Of a DNA stretch of 64,000 nucleotides, positions 28,156 through 38,345 are shown in pieces. Every line of letters begins with the position of its first letter. The first letter of the stretch is position 1. The DNA is taken from assembly GCF_030268685.1 (NCBI RefSeq), contig NZ_BSRQ01000008.1:62001-126000 (forward strand), written 5' to 3'. A program made the translations under genes and the position numbers. Under the pieces are notes generated by a model. It saw only the letters and a program-made list of their open reading frames with translations, made no database searches and was not told where the DNA came from. The DNA is from Microtetraspora sp. NBRC 13810. GTDB taxonomy: Bacteria; Actinomycetota; Actinomycetes; Streptosporangiales; Streptosporangiaceae.

Positions 28156-29112
28156 GTGCGCGGCTGGCGCGGACTCGGCGACGTGCCCGACGACTGGGGC
28201 AGGTCCGTCGTCACTATCGGCGTTTTCGACGGGGTTCACCGCGGCCACCGGCGGATGGCGGAGCGCGCCGTCGCGCTGGCCCGCGAGCTGGGCGTGCCCT
28301 CGGTCGCCGTGACCTTCGACCCGCACCCGGACGAGGTGATCAGGCCCGGCTCCCGGCCGCCCAGGCTCACCAGCCCGCGCCGCCGCATCGAGCTGCTCAC
28401 CGAGCTGGGCGTCGACGAGGTGTGCGTGCTGCCCTTCACCGTGGACTTCTCCCAGTTGACGCCGGAGGAGTTCGTGCGCGGCGTGCTGGTCGACCGGCTG
28501 CACGCGGCGGGCGTCGTCGTGGGGGAGAACTTCAGGTTCGGGTACAAGGCGGCGGGCGACTTCGAGACCCTGCGCACCCTCGGTGAGGAGCACGACTTCG
28601 TGACCGAGGCGGTCTCGCTGGCCGGCGACGCCGACGTGATCTCCTCCAGCCTGATCCGCGACCTGGTCGCCGCCGGCGACGTGGCGGGCGCCGCCGCCGC
28701 GCTCGGCCGCCCGCACCGGGTGGAGGGCGTCGTCGTGCGCGGCTACCAGCGCGGGCGCGTCCTCGGCTTCCCCACCGCCAACGTCGAGCCGCCGGAGCAG
28801 ACCGCCATCCCCGCCGACGGCGTCTACGCCGGCTGGCTGGAGTGCGTCACCGTCGGCAACCGGCCCGCCCCGTACGGCGGGTGCCGCTGGCCCGCGGCCA
28901 TCTCGGTCGGCACCAACCCCACCTTCGAGGGCGTGCCGCGCACCGTGGAGGCATATGCGCTCGACCACGACGACCTCGACCTCTACGGCGTCCACGTGGC
29001 CGTCGACTTCGCCGCCTACCTGCGCGGCAACCTGCGCTTCGAGTCGATCGACGCGCTGGTGGCGCAGATCCGCCGCGACGTGGACGACGCCCGCGGGATC
29101 GCGGGAGGCTGA
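28156..29112 (+). CDS. ribF: bifunctional riboflavin kinase / FAD synthetase
   Basis: Turns riboflavin into FMN and FMN into FAD. The adenylyltransferase domain (about 10-175) shows VVTIGVFDGVHRGHRRMAERAV, and the flavokinase domain (about 185-310) shows GRVLGFPTANVEPP and ISVGTNPTFEG. GTG 28156 is chosen because GAGG precedes it and RGWRGLGDVPDDWG is the usual RibF N-terminus, giving 318 aa. GTG 28117 and ATG 28066 are in frame but would add atypical Arg-rich sequence and lie near or behind the leader hairpin. Confidence 0.93.
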   Translation: MRGWRGLGDVPDDWGRSVVTIGVFDGVHRGHRRMAERAVALARELGVPSVAVTFDPHPDEVIRPGSRPPRLTSPRRRIELLTELGVDEVCVLPFTVDFSQLTPEEFVRGVLVDRLHAAGVVVGENFRFGYKAAGDFETLRTLGEEHDFVTEAVSLAGDADVISSSLIRDLVAAGDVAGAAAALGRPHRVEGVVVRGYQRGRVLGFPTANVEPPEQTAIPADGVYAGWLECVTVGNRPAPYGGCRWPAAISVGTNPTFEGVPRTVEAYALDHDDLDLYGVHVAVDFAAYLRGNLRFESIDALVAQIRRDVDDARGIAGG

Positions 29113-29306
29113 TCGTTCCGGCCGTGGGCGGCGCCGCCGTTCGATGATGTGCCCGGCTGCGATCCGTGATGGTAGCCTTACATGTCGGCTCTGTACCGGC
29201 GGCGTCGCGCTGCCCTGTGAGCTCTGGCACGGCGACTGTAGGCACGCACGGTCGTCCGGGCGTTTTCCCATTCTGCGCGTGCCCCTGGATGAGATAGAGG
29301 AGAGCT

Positions 29307-29576
29307 GTGTCCCTCGACACCGCCACCAAGAAGTCGATCATCGACGAGTACGCCACCGGCGACGGCGACACCGGTTCGCCGGAGGTGCAGATCGCGCTGC
29401 TCAGCAAGCGCATCAGCGACCTCACGGAGCACCTGAAGACGCACAGCCACGACCACCACAGCCGGCGCGGCCTGCTGCTGCTGGTCGGCCGTCGCCGCCG
29501 GTTGCTGAAGTACCTGCAGGCCAACGACATCGCTCGTTACCGCTCGCTCATCGAGCGGCTCGGCTTGCGCCGATAG
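29307..29576 (+). CDS. rpsO: 30S ribosomal protein S15
   Basis: Primary 16S-binding protein of the small subunit, 89 aa, the standard length. Markers are [25 protein letters not shown] and the RNA-binding [25 protein letters not shown]. The GTG start follows GAGGAGAG. The 194 bases upstream hold no gene and probably the promoter. A clean hairpin follows the stop. The rpsO-pnp order is kept as in most bacteria. Confidence 0.97.
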   Translation: MSLDTATKKSIIDEYATGDGDTGSPEVQIALLSKRISDLTEHLKTHSHDHHSRRGLLLLVGRRRRLLKYLQANDIARYRSLIERLGLRR

Positions 29577-29582
29577 AGTGAC

Positions 29583-29611
29583 AGGGAGCGGCCCCTCGCG
29601 TGCCGCTCCCT
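29583..29611 (+). terminator. hairpin after rpsO
   Basis: Perfect 10-bp stem AGGGAGCGGC (29583-29592) / GCCGCTCCCT (29602-29611), loop of nine bases, six bases after the rpsO stop. It is likely a terminator or processing site between rpsO and pnp. Confidence 0.75.
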
Positions 29612-29897
29612 ATCCCTCATGGTCCGCCCCCAGGCGGGGGCGATTATGAGAAGAGGCCCGGCCCCGCCTCCGTGCGGTGGCCGGCGCCACTGAGCAAACT
29701 GAATAGCCGAGAAAGCCCCGCGTCCGCACAGCAAGCGCGCCCCGCGGCGTCGGAGGGCCGGTCCTCGGTAGTGGCTTCCGGTCACATGTTCACGGCACAG
29801 GCCGAACGAACCGGGTGCTTCGATCGAAGACCGGCGCTGCACCTGACGGGGAGCCGGCAGCAGGACGCGGGAGACCGACTGTAAGAGGAGGTCCCCC
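29612..29897 (+). promoter_or_regulatory. rpsO-pnp intergenic leader, no gene
   Basis: 286 bases without a credible gene. It holds a second hairpin, CGCCCCC-AGGC-GGGGGCG at 29625-29642, and several shorter GC-rich inverted repeats. It ends in an excellent ribosome site, AAGAGGAGGT, before the pnp GTG. In E. coli and Streptomyces this stretch carries a pnp promoter and an RNase III target through which PNPase controls itself. That role is carried over by analogy. Confidence 0.5.
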
Positions 29898-32216
29898 GTG
29901 GAGGGTGTCCACAGCACGGAAGCCGTTATCGACAACGGCTCCTTCGGCACGCGGACGATCCGGTTCGAGACCGGGCGGCTCGCACGCCAGGCGGCCGGTT
30001 CGGCCGTCGTCTACCTCGATGACGAGACGATGGTGCTGTCCGCGACCACCGTTTCCAAGCAGCCCAAGGACAATCTCGACTTCTTCCCGTTGACGGTGGA
30101 CGTCGAGGAGCGCATGTACGCGGCGGGCCGCATCCCCGGCTCGTTCTTCCGCCGTGAGGGGCGTCCCTCCGAGGACGCGATCCTGACCTGCCGCCTGATC
30201 GACCGTCCGCTGCGCCCGTCCTTCGTCAAGGGCCTGCGCAACGAGATCCAGATCGTCGCGACCGTCCTCGCGCTGCACCCCGACCACCTGTACGACGTGG
30301 TCGCCATCAACGCGGCGTCGCTGTCCACCCAGCTGGGCGGGCTGCCGTTCTCCGGCCCGATCGGCGGCGTGCGCGTCGCCCTGATCGACGGCCAGTGGGT
30401 CGCCTTCCCGACCCATCCCGAGTTGGAGCGGGCCACCTTCGACATGGTGGTCGCCGGTCGCGTCCTCGCCGACGGCGACGTGGCCATCATGATGGTCGAG
30501 GCGGAGTCCACCAGGGACACGCTGAAGCTGATCGGCCAGGGCGCCGTCGCGCCGACCGAGGAGACGGTCGCGGAGGGCCTGGAGGCCGCCAAGCCGTTCA
30601 TCAAGGTGCTGTGCGAGGCGCAGGCCAAGGTGGCGCAGGTGGCCGCCAAGGAGACCGCCGAGTACCCGGTGTTCCCGGAGTACCAGGAGGACGCCTACGA
30701 GGCCGTCGCGGGCGCGGTCCGCAGCGAGCTGGCGTCGGCGCTGACCATCGCCGGCAAGCAGGAGCGCGAGGCCGAGCTCGACCGGGTGAAGGCGCTGGCG
30801 GCGGAGAAGCTGCTGGCCGACTTCGAGGGCCGGGAGAAGGAGCTCGCCGCGTCCTTCCGGTCGCTGACCAAGAAGCTCATGCGCGAGCGGGTCATCTCCG
30901 AGGGCGTGCGCATCGACGGCCGCGGCGTGAAGGACATCCGCCAGCTCAACGCCGAGGTGCACGTGGTGCCCCGGGTGCACGGCTCGGCGCTGTTCGAGCG
31001 CGGCGAGACCCAGATCATGGGCATCACCACGCTGAACATGCTCCGCATGGAGCAGATGATCGACACGCTCAACCCCGAGCGCACCAAGCGCTACATGCAC
31101 AACTACAACTTCCCGCCCTACTCGACCGGTGAGACCGGCCGGGTCGGCTCGCCCAAGCGCCGCGAGATCGGCCACGGCGCGCTCGCCGAGCGGGCGCTGA
31201 TCCCCGTGCTGCCCACGCGTGAGGAGTTCCCCTACGCGATCCGGCAGGTGTCGGAGGCGCTGGGCTCCAACGGCTCCACCTCGATGGGCTCGGTCTGCGC
31301 GTCCACGATGTCGCTGCTGGACGCGGGCGTCCCGCTGGCCAAGATGGTGGCCGGCATCGCGATGGGCCTCATCCACGAGGGCGGCGACTACGTCACGCTG
31401 ACCGACATCCTCGGTGCCGAGGACGCCATGGGCGACATGGACTTCAAGGTCGCCGGCACCGACGAGATCATCACCGCGCTCCAGCTCGACACCAAGCTCG
31501 ACGGCATTCCCGCCAACGTGCTCGGCGCCGCGCTGAAGCAGGCCAAGGCCGCGCGGCTCGCCATCCTCGACGTGATGCAGGAGGCGATCGACTCTCCGGC
31601 GGAGATGAACCCGACCGCGCCGCGGATCATCACGATCAAGGTCCCGGTGGACAAGATCGGCGAGGTCATCGGCCCCAAGGGCAAGATGATCAACCAGATC
31701 CAGGACGACACCGGCGCCGAGATCACCATCGAGGACGACGGCACGATCTACATCGGCGCCACCGACGGCCCCTCGGCCGAGGCGGCCCGCTCGTCCATCA
31801 ACGCGATCGCCAACCCGCACATGCCCGAGGTCGGCGAGCGTTACCTGGGCACCGTCGTCAAGATCGCCGCGTTCGGGGCGTTCGTGTCGCTGCTGCCGGG
31901 CAAGGACGGCCTGCTGCACGTCTCCCAGATCCGCAAGCTGCACGGCGGCAAGCGCATCGAGAACGTCGAGGACGTCATGAACGTCGGCGAGAAGGTCCAG
32001 GTGGAGATCGCCGAGATCGACTCGCGCGGCAAGCTGTCCCTGGTGCCGGTCGAGGTCGTCGAGCGGGAGGCCGAGAACGCCGCCGCCGGCGGCGGCGCGC
32101 CGGCCCCCGAGGACGGCGAGAGCCGGTCCGAGCAGCCGCAGGAGGCCCGCGAGGAGCGCTCCTCGCGGCCCCGCCGCACCCGCACCCGCGGCGGGCGCGA
32201 CGAGCGCAATTCCTGA
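29898..32216 (+). CDS. pnp: polyribonucleotide nucleotidyltransferase (PNPase)
   Basis: 3'-to-5' phosphorolytic exoribonuclease and RNA-tailing enzyme, a ring-shaped trimer. The 772-aa protein has two RNase PH domains (about 10-150 and 330-545) around a helical domain. KH follows near 580 ([20 protein letters not shown]) and S1 near 650-720 ([30 protein letters not shown]). The C-terminal tail is Glu/Arg-rich. The GTG start has a near-perfect Shine-Dalgarno sequence. The gene is followed by a hairpin and the M16 peptidase gene. Confidence 0.97.
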   Translation: MEGVHSTEAVIDNGSFGTRTIRFETGRLARQAAGSAVVYLDDETMVLSATTVSKQPKDNLDFFPLTVDVEERMYAAGRIPGSFFRREGRPSEDAILTCRLIDRPLRPSFVKGLRNEIQIVATVLALHPDHLYDVVAINAASLSTQLGGLPFSGPIGGVRVALIDGQWVAFPTHPELERATFDMVVAGRVLADGDVAIMMVEAESTRDTLKLIGQGAVAPTEETVAEGLEAAKPFIKVLCEAQAKVAQVAAKETAEYPVFPEYQEDAYEAVAGAVRSELASALTIAGKQEREAELDRVKALAAEKLLADFEGREKELAASFRSLTKKLMRERVISEGVRIDGRGVKDIRQLNAEVHVVPRVHGSALFERGETQIMGITTLNMLRMEQMIDTLNPERTKRYMHNYNFPPYSTGETGRVGSPKRREIGHGALAERALIPVLPTREEFPYAIRQVSEALGSNGSTSMGSVCASTMSLLDAGVPLAKMVAGIAMGLIHEGGDYVTLTDILGAEDAMGDMDFKVAGTDEIITALQLDTKLDGIPANVLGAALKQAKAARLAILDVMQEAIDSPAEMNPTAPRIITIKVPVDKIGEVIGPKGKMINQIQDDTGAEITIEDDGTIYIGATDGPSAEAARSSINAIANPHMPEVGERYLGTVVKIAAFGAFVSLLPGKDGLLHVSQIRKLHGGKRIENVEDVMNVGEKVQVEIAEIDSRGKLSLVPVEVVEREAENAAAGGGAPAPEDGESRSEQPQEAREERSSRPRRTRTRGGRDERNS

Positions 32217-32252
32217 CCGCTCGGCGACCACCGGCCGCTTCGACGTGACGGA

Positions 32253-32278
32253 CGGCCCGGACGTGATCGTCCGGGCCG
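32253..32278 (+). terminator. hairpin between pnp and the M16 peptidase gene
   Basis: 11-bp stem (32253-32263 with 32268-32278) and a TGAT loop, 36 bases after pnp. It probably acts as an attenuator or processing site, since the next gene starts only 21 bases later. Confidence 0.65.
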
Positions 32279-32299
32279 CCCGCGAGGAGCCTTGAAGCT

Positions 32300-33610
32300 T
32301 TGAACACTGTCACTCTGCATCCCGGCAAGGACGGCGCCGGGGTCGTGCGGCGCACCGTACTCCCCGGTGGGCTCCGCGTGGTGACCGAGACCATGCCGAC
32401 GGTGCGCTCCGTCGCGGTCGGCATGTGGGTCGGCATCGGCTCCAGGGACGAGGCCCCCGAGCACATGGGGGCCACCCACTTCCTGGAACACCTCCTGTTC
32501 AAGGGCACGCCCACCAGGGACGCGCTGGAGATCTCCGCCGCGATCGAGGGCATCGGCGGTGAGATCAACGCCTTCACCGCCAAGGAGTACACCTGCTACT
32601 ACGCGCGGGTGCTCGACGAGGACCTGCCGCTGGTGATCGACGTGCTCTCCGACGTCGTCACCTCGGCGTTGATCACCCCGGAGGACGTCGAGTCCGAGCG
32701 TGGCGTGATCCTGGAGGAGATCGCCATGCACGAGGACGACCCCTCGGACGTCGTGCACGAGCAGTTCTCCGCGGAGGTGTACGGCGACACGCCGATCGGC
32801 CGGCCCATCCTGGGCACCGAGGAGTCCATCAACTCCCTGAGCCGCGACCGCATCCTTGAGTACTACCGCGCCTACTACCGGCCCACGCACACCGTGGTGT
32901 CGGTGGCGGGCAACATCTCGCACGAGGTCGTGGTCGGCCTGGTCGCCGAGGCGTACGAGCGGGCGGGGGCGCTGGGCGGCGACGCCGTGCCGGCCCCGCC
33001 GCGGCTGTCCGGCCCCGGCGTGTCGGCCCGATCCGGGGTGCGGGTGCTGGACCGGCCCACCGAGCAGGCCAACCTGGTGCTCGGCACCACCGGCATCGCG
33101 CGCACCGACGAGCGCCGTTTCGCGCTCGGCGTGCTGAACGCGGCGCTCGGCGGCGGCATGTCGTCCCGGCTGTTCCAGGAGATCCGGGAGAAGCGCGGGC
33201 TGGCCTACTCCGCCTACAGCTACACCTCGCAGTACGCGGACACCGGGCAGTTCGGCATCTATGTCGGCTGCCTGCCGTCCAAGGCCGACGAGGTGCTGAA
33301 GATCTGCCGGGAGGAGGTCGCCAGGATCGCCGCCGAGGGCATCTCCGCGGAGGAGATCGTCCGGGGCAAGGGTCAGATGCGCGGCGGCCTGGTGCTCGGG
33401 CTGGAGGACACCGGCTCGCGCATGTCCCGGATCGGCAAGAGCGAGCTCGTCTACGACCGGCTCATGTCGGTGGACGACGTGCTCGCCCGGATCGAGGCGG
33501 TCACCTCCGACGAGATCGTCTCCGTCGCCCAGGACGTGCTCCGCCGGCCGCTGACGCTCGCCGTCATCGGTCCCTACGGCGACAAGGACTTCAGCTCGGT
33601 CATCGCATAG
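32300..33610 (+). CDS. M16 family zinc metallopeptidase
   Basis: A 436-residue peptidase of the pitrilysin/MPP-like family, which is always next to pnp in actinobacteria. The inverted zinc motif is HFLEH at 60-64, with the second Glu further on in LEEIAMHEDDP. The C-terminal half repeats the fold without the metal and has the substrate-handling Arg/Tyr stretch SRLFQEIREKRGLAYSAYSY. TTG 32300 is the only in-frame start near the GAGGAG; the spacing of ten is long. The natural substrate is unknown. Confidence 0.9.
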   Translation: MNTVTLHPGKDGAGVVRRTVLPGGLRVVTETMPTVRSVAVGMWVGIGSRDEAPEHMGATHFLEHLLFKGTPTRDALEISAAIEGIGGEINAFTAKEYTCYYARVLDEDLPLVIDVLSDVVTSALITPEDVESERGVILEEIAMHEDDPSDVVHEQFSAEVYGDTPIGRPILGTEESINSLSRDRILEYYRAYYRPTHTVVSVAGNISHEVVVGLVAEAYERAGALGGDAVPAPPRLSGPGVSARSGVRVLDRPTEQANLVLGTTGIARTDERRFALGVLNAALGGGMSSRLFQEIREKRGLAYSAYSYTSQYADTGQFGIYVGCLPSKADEVLKICREEVARIAAEGISAEEIVRGKGQMRGGLVLGLEDTGSRMSRIGKSELVYDRLMSVDDVLARIEAVTSDEIVSVAQDVLRRPLTLAVIGPYGDKDFSSVIA

Positions 33611-33624
33611 GCCGGAGTCCGGAT

Positions 33625-33660
33625 CGCGGGCGGGGACGTCACACGGCGTCCCCGCCCGCG
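33625..33660 (+). terminator. strong hairpin after the M16 peptidase gene
   Basis: Perfect 14-bp stem CGCGGGCGGGGACG (33625-33638) / CGTCCCCGCCCGCG (33647-33660), loop of eight bases. It marks the end of the pnp unit. Confidence 0.8.
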
Positions 33661-33752
33661 GCGTCTCCCGGCCCGTCCCGCTCGGGGACCACGACGGCCG
33701 GGCACTCTCCGCATTCCGAACCGAACCGTCTCGTCTCTGTTTCTCAGCTAGC

Positions 33753-34376
33753 ATGAGCCTGGTGAACGACTCATCCGAGCCGGTTCGCCGCGGGAGGAAG
33801 CGCAGCGAGGAGAGCAGGCAGGCGATCCTGCGGGCGACCTATGAGCTGGTCGGCGAGGTCGGCTACGCCGGGTTGTCGCTTGAGGGGATCGCCGCGCGGT
33901 CGAGGACCGGCAAACAGACGATCTACCGGTGGTGGCCGTCCAAGGCCGACGTGCTGCTGGAGGTGCTGGCCACCAAGGCCGAGACGCACATCGGCCTGGC
34001 CGACCAGGGGTGCTACCCGGCGGACCTGCACGCCTTCCTCACCGACACCTTCACGCTCGGCTCCCGCCCGCAGGTCGTCAGGATGCTGGTCGCCCTCATA
34101 GCCGAGGCGCAGGTCAACCCCGGGTTCTACGAGCGGCTCTGGGCGGGGTTCCTGGAGCGCCGCCGGGAGGCGCTGTGGGTCGTGCTGAACCGGGCGAAGG
34201 AGCGCGGCGACCTGCCGCCGGTCCCGCCGCCCGCGACCGTGATCGACATCGTGTTCGGCTCCCTCTGGTACCGGCTGCTCGCCACCCGCCAGCCGCTGGA
34301 CCAGCGGCTCGCCGACGACCTCGTCGCCACGCTCGCCGGCCAGTGCCCCGGCTGCCCCGGTTGCAGCGCCGCGTAG
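33753..34376 (+). CDS. TetR/AcrR family transcriptional regulator
   Basis: A 207-residue regulator. The helix-turn-helix is at about 20-66 (AILRATYELVGEVGYAGLSLEGIAARSRTGKQTIYRWWPSKADVLLE), and the C-terminal ligand domain includes AEAQVNPGFYERLWAGFLERRREAL, a TetR_C form common in actinomycetes. The tail CPGCPGCSAA has three Cys in a row of short spacings, which is uncommon. No clear ribosome site precedes the ATG. Target unknown; it lies between the pnp unit and dapB. Confidence 0.87.
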   Translation: MSLVNDSSEPVRRGRKRSEESRQAILRATYELVGEVGYAGLSLEGIAARSRTGKQTIYRWWPSKADVLLEVLATKAETHIGLADQGCYPADLHAFLTDTFTLGSRPQVVRMLVALIAEAQVNPGFYERLWAGFLERRREALWVVLNRAKERGDLPPVPPPATVIDIVFGSLWYRLLATRQPLDQRLADDLVATLAGQCPGCPGCSAA

Positions 34377-34403
34377 CGGCACGGCCTCCCCGGGGGACGA
34401 TAA

Positions 34404-35156
<753 letters not shown>

Positions 35157-35254
35157 CGCCATCCTGGGCCGCGAGAAGGAGACGCCCCTGACGCCCTCCG
35201 GGGCCGTGAAAAGGGGATGCTCCGCCCGGCGGCGGCCTCCTAGGGTGTGGCTCC

Positions 35255-35788
35255 ATGACACAGGATCCGGCGTCCGCTCCGGTGCGTCCCGCCCGGGAGT
35301 GTGATCTCCTGTCGCTCGTCGCCGTGGAGCTCGCCGCCGACGAGCTGTTCGCCGAGGTGGGCATCCGCTTCCCGCCGGGCACGACGGTGATCGAGGGAGT
35401 GTCGGACCCGTCGCGCGTCCTGGTCTGCGGCGACCCGCCAGAGGGGTTCGCGCTGACGGGCACGGCCGACGGGCTGGTGCACCTGGAACAGCTCGCGGTC
35501 CGCCCCTCGGCCGGGCGGCGCGGGATCGGCGGGCGGCTGCTCGCCGCCGTCTGCGACCACGCCGCGCGGCTCGGTGTCCCCGGCGTCACCCTGACCACCT
35601 ACCGCGACGTGCCGTGGAACGCCCCCTGGTACGCCCGGCACGGCTTCACCGTGCTGCCCCGGGAGCACTGGGGAGACGAACTCGCCGCCCTCGTCGCGCA
35701 CGAACGCGACCTCGGCATCGAGGTCGCGCCACGCGTCGTCATGTTCCGGGCCGTAGGCTGCCCGAACCTGTCCTTCATGTGGTGGTGA
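35255..35788 (+). CDS. GNAT family N-acetyltransferase
   Basis: A 177-residue acetyltransferase. Motif A is LVHLEQLAVRPSAGRRGIGGRLL near 72-95 (RxxGIG), followed by VTLTTYRDVPWNAPWYARHGFTVL, the wording typical of the group acting on small-molecule or peptide amines. It ends in FMWW. ATG 35255 has a modest ribosome site. It is convergent with the regulator remnants that start eight bases on. Confidence 0.85.
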   Translation: MTQDPASAPVRPARECDLLSLVAVELAADELFAEVGIRFPPGTTVIEGVSDPSRVLVCGDPPEGFALTGTADGLVHLEQLAVRPSAGRRGIGGRLLAAVCDHAARLGVPGVTLTTYRDVPWNAPWYARHGFTVLPREHWGDELAALVAHERDLGIEVAPRVVMFRAVGCPNLSFMWW

Positions 35789-35795
35789 CAGACCG

Positions 35796-36098
35796 TCAGG
35801 CGCCGCCGAGGTCGGCCAGGCCGATCTCACTGCCGGGCAGTCGCCGGAGGTCAGGGCGGGCACGCAGGCCGTCGAGCATGAGCGCCAGATAGCGGTCCAC
35901 GCTGCGCTGGGTCAGCTCGGCACGCAGGCCGGGGATCGGCCGCAGCAGCAGGGCCATCATCAGCGTCACGTCGCCGGCGTCCACGTCGTGGCGCAGGTCG
36001 CCGTCGGCCTGGGCGCGGCGGACGAGCCGGTCGAGGACTACCTGTGGCGCGCGCGTGTCGGCGACGCCCCCTGAATCCGACGGGCGTGGCGCCGTCAT
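35796..36098 (-). pseudogene. TetR regulator remnant (ligand domain only)
   Basis: The 100-residue frame has only the C-terminal part of a TetR regulator. VVLDRLVRRAQADGDLRHDVDAGDVTLMM and RSVDRYLALMLDGLRAR are typical last helices of that fold. There is no helix-turn-helix, and the first 25 residues look like random Pro/Ser sequence. No N-terminal half is found upstream in any frame. I read it as a decayed gene; a short functional protein is unlikely. Confidence 0.65.
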
Positions 36099-36141
36099 CC
36101 CGGATCAGATGCGCCTCCAGCGCCGTCGCCTCCGGCGGACC

Positions 36142-36387
36142 TCATCGTGAGGTACGGCTCGCGCTCGCCTGATCCGAGGCGCTGGCGAGGATGGCGGTCA
36201 GCACACCCGGGAAGCGGGCCTCCAACTCCTCGCGGCGCAAGGTCATATAGCGGGCCTTGCCCTCCGAACGGGTCAAGGTGAGGCCCGCCTCCCGCAGGAT
36301 GCGCCAGTGGTTGGACAGCGTGGAGCGCGGAACGTCCAGGTGCTCTGGGCTACAGGACACCTCGCCGCCGGAGGCCATCAGGCGCAC
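36142..36387 (-). pseudogene. ArsR-type regulator lacking its N-terminus
   Basis: The frame codes for the second half of a winged helix: SGGEVSCS, RSTLSNHWRILREAGLTLTRSEGKARYMTLRREELEARFPGVL. Intact relatives have about 25-30 more residues (first helices, LADPTRLAIL) before this point. Here the frame meets the VOC remnant of the opposite strand at 36384-36387. Both genes are cut at the same place, so one deletion explains both. Confidence 0.7.
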
Positions 36388-36671
36388 TGCGCTTCGCCTT
36401 CCGGGATGTCGAACTGGCGGCCATCGGCGGCTATCTCCTGGTCGCCGGGACCCGGGAGGCGTTGGCCCCGTTCCTCAACGTGCAGGCCACCGCCGTCGTC
36501 GACAGCCTCGACGACGTCTTCGCGGTCGTCGCGCAGAAAGGCGGCGAGACGCTCGACGGCCCCAACGACGTCCCCACCGGACGCAACCTGACGATCCTCC
36601 ACCCCGGAGGCGCGGTCATCGAGTACGTCGAGTTCGACGCCACCAAGGTTCGGGCGCGGTCGCCGCAGTAG
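36384..36671 (+). pseudogene. VOC family protein lacking its N-terminus
   Basis: From 36384 the frame reads ALRFAFRDVELAAIGGYLLVAG, then FLNVQATAVVDSLDDVFAVV and PTGRNLTILHPGGAVIEYVEF. This is the back three quarters of a glyoxalase-like protein. The first strand and helix (about 30 residues) are missing, and no start codon lies before 36462, which is deep in the fold. ArsR and VOC genes of this type are often divergent neighbours, which fits the deletion between them. Confidence 0.7.
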
Positions 36672-36698
36672 GCGGCAACCAGATCTACGGGACGGGGC

Positions 36699-37613
36699 CT
36701 AGAGGGCCAGGCCGATGGTGAACAGCAGGCCGTAGACCAGTTGCAGGCGGCCGGTCTGCTGGAGGCCGACGATCAGCTCGGGGCCGGTCGCGCCGCCCAG
36801 CACCGCGCGGACCGGCTGCACCGCCAGCGGCACGCCGAGCAGCGCCAGCGCCGCGAACGGCCGGACCGGGATCAGGACCACCGCGACCACGAACGGCAGG
36901 ATCAGGCACGCGGCGTACAGCAGCCGGGTGCCGCGGTCGCCGAGCACGACGGCGAGCGTCCGCTTGCCCGACTGCTCGTCGCCGCGCAGGTCGCGCAGGT
37001 TGTTGACGACCAGCATCGCGCAGGCCAGCAGCCCCACCGGCACCGCGGCGGCCAGGGCGAGCCACGGCAGCCCGTCCACCTGGACGTATGTCGTGCCCGC
37101 CACGGCGACCACGCCGAAGAAGACGAAGACCGACACCTCGCCCAGGGCGCGGTAGCCGTACGGCCGGGAGCCTCCGGTGTAGAACCAGGCGGCGGCGATG
37201 GACAGCGCGCCCACGGCCAGCAGCCACCACGCGCCGGTGACGACCACGAGCGCCAGACCGGCCACGGCGGCGGCCAGGAAGCAGGCCAGGGCGGCGGTGA
37301 GCACCGCGCGCGGGGCGGCGACGCCGGAGCCGACCAGGCGCAGCGGCCCGACCCTGACCTTGTCGGTGCCCCTGATGCCGTCGCTGTAGTCGTTGGCGTA
37401 GTTGACGCCGATCTGCAGCAGCAGCGCGACGGCCAGGGCCAGCAGCGCGCGCCACCAGACGGCGCCGCCGGTCGAGACGGCCACGCCGGTGCCGACCACG
37501 ACCGGCACCACCGCGGCGGGCAGCGTACGCGGGCGGGCGCCCGCGACCCACTGCGCCGGAGTCGGGGCGGGACGACCGCCGTCCGCGCTCCGGTCGTTCT
37601 CTGTCGTCGTCAT
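36699..37613 (-). CDS. menA: 1,4-dihydroxy-2-naphthoate polyprenyltransferase
   Basis: Membrane enzyme joining a polyprenyl chain to DHNA in menaquinone synthesis. It is 304 aa with eight or nine hydrophobic segments. The prenyl-diphosphate motif NDYSDG is at 74-79 and the second acidic motif is NNLRDLRGDEQSGKRTLAVVLG, both as in MenA of the UbiA superfamily. No other men gene is in the window. ATG 37613 overlaps the stop of the acetyltransferase gene upstream (ATGA), so the two are coupled. Confidence 0.93.
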   Translation of the reverse strand: MTTTENDRSADGGRPAPTPAQWVAGARPRTLPAAVVPVVVGTGVAVSTGGAVWWRALLALAVALLLQIGVNYANDYSDGIRGTDKVRVGPLRLVGSGVAAPRAVLTAALACFLAAAVAGLALVVVTGAWWLLAVGALSIAAAWFYTGGSRPYGYRALGEVSVFVFFGVVAVAGTTYVQVDGLPWLALAAAVPVGLLACAMLVVNNLRDLRGDEQSGKRTLAVVLGDRGTRLLYAACLILPFVVAVVLIPVRPFAALALLGVPLAVQPVRAVLGGATGPELIVGLQQTGRLQLVYGLLFTIGLAL

Positions 37614-38221
37614 GGGCGGATGTCCGTGACCAGCCGGACCATGCGCACCGGGCGCCCCATGTCGAGGACCCGCTCGGCGCCGTCCTCACCCCAGCCCGCC
37701 GACTCCAGGAAGGCGAGCATGGCGTGGTTGTCGGCGAACACCCAGGTGATCACCGAGCTGAACTGGTCCTCGACCAGGTGGTCGATCGTGGCGTTGAGCA
37801 GTCTGCTGCCGTGTCCGCGCCGGATGTGATCCGGGTCCACGAGCAGGGAGAGCAACTCGGCGGTGACCGTGGGGTCGGCGTCGGGGTCCTCGGCGGGCCC
37901 GTGCGACGCCAGGCCGACGATCCGCTCCGGCGCCACCGTCGCGGCCGCCGCGGCGATCCCGCCCGGACCGAGCGCGGGGAACGCGTCGGTGTCCAGGATG
38001 CGCTCTATCGCCACCAGCAGCCGGTGGCGAGGAGTCGGCGGCGCGATGACCGCCTCCTCCCACTGGCTCTGCCACATCTCTTCCGCTGCGGCCCCTGTCA
38101 TCTGGTCAAGAGGCCCTTCGGGCAGGAATTCGCGGTATCCCAACCGCCATGCCCGGATTTGGGTACGCGTCACCGCGCTCACGTCTTCGCGCCGGGCTGC
38201 CCGCACGCCTACGTCTGCCAT
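37610..38221 (-). CDS. GNAT family N-acetyltransferase
   Basis: A 203-residue acetyltransferase. It begins VGVRAARREDVSAVTRTQIRAWRLGYREFLPEG, the usual RimI-like first strand and helix. Motif A is LLSLLVDPDHIRRGHGSRLLNATIDHLVED near 125-150. An atypically long loop rich in Ala (60-100) lies between. Start at 38221 follows AAGGAG. It overlaps menA by four bases. Substrate unknown; the coupling to menA is positional only. Confidence 0.83.
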   Translation of the reverse strand: MADVGVRAARREDVSAVTRTQIRAWRLGYREFLPEGPLDQMTGAAAEEMWQSQWEEAVIAPPTPRHRLLVAIERILDTDAFPALGPGGIAAAAATVAPERIVGLASHGPAEDPDADPTVTAELLSLLVDPDHIRRGHGSRLLNATIDHLVEDQFSSVITWVFADNHAMLAFLESAGWGEDGAERVLDMGRPVRMVRLVTDIRP

Positions 38222-38345
38222 CTCGGCCGGCTCCTTCGCATGCCGTCGTGCCTGAACCTGTCGCCGTGGATCTCGTCCGGCGGGCGTCGCGCGAAAGAGA
38301 ACCGTGGGGGATCCGCGGTGCAGGCCCTCTAACCGTATCGGGGAA

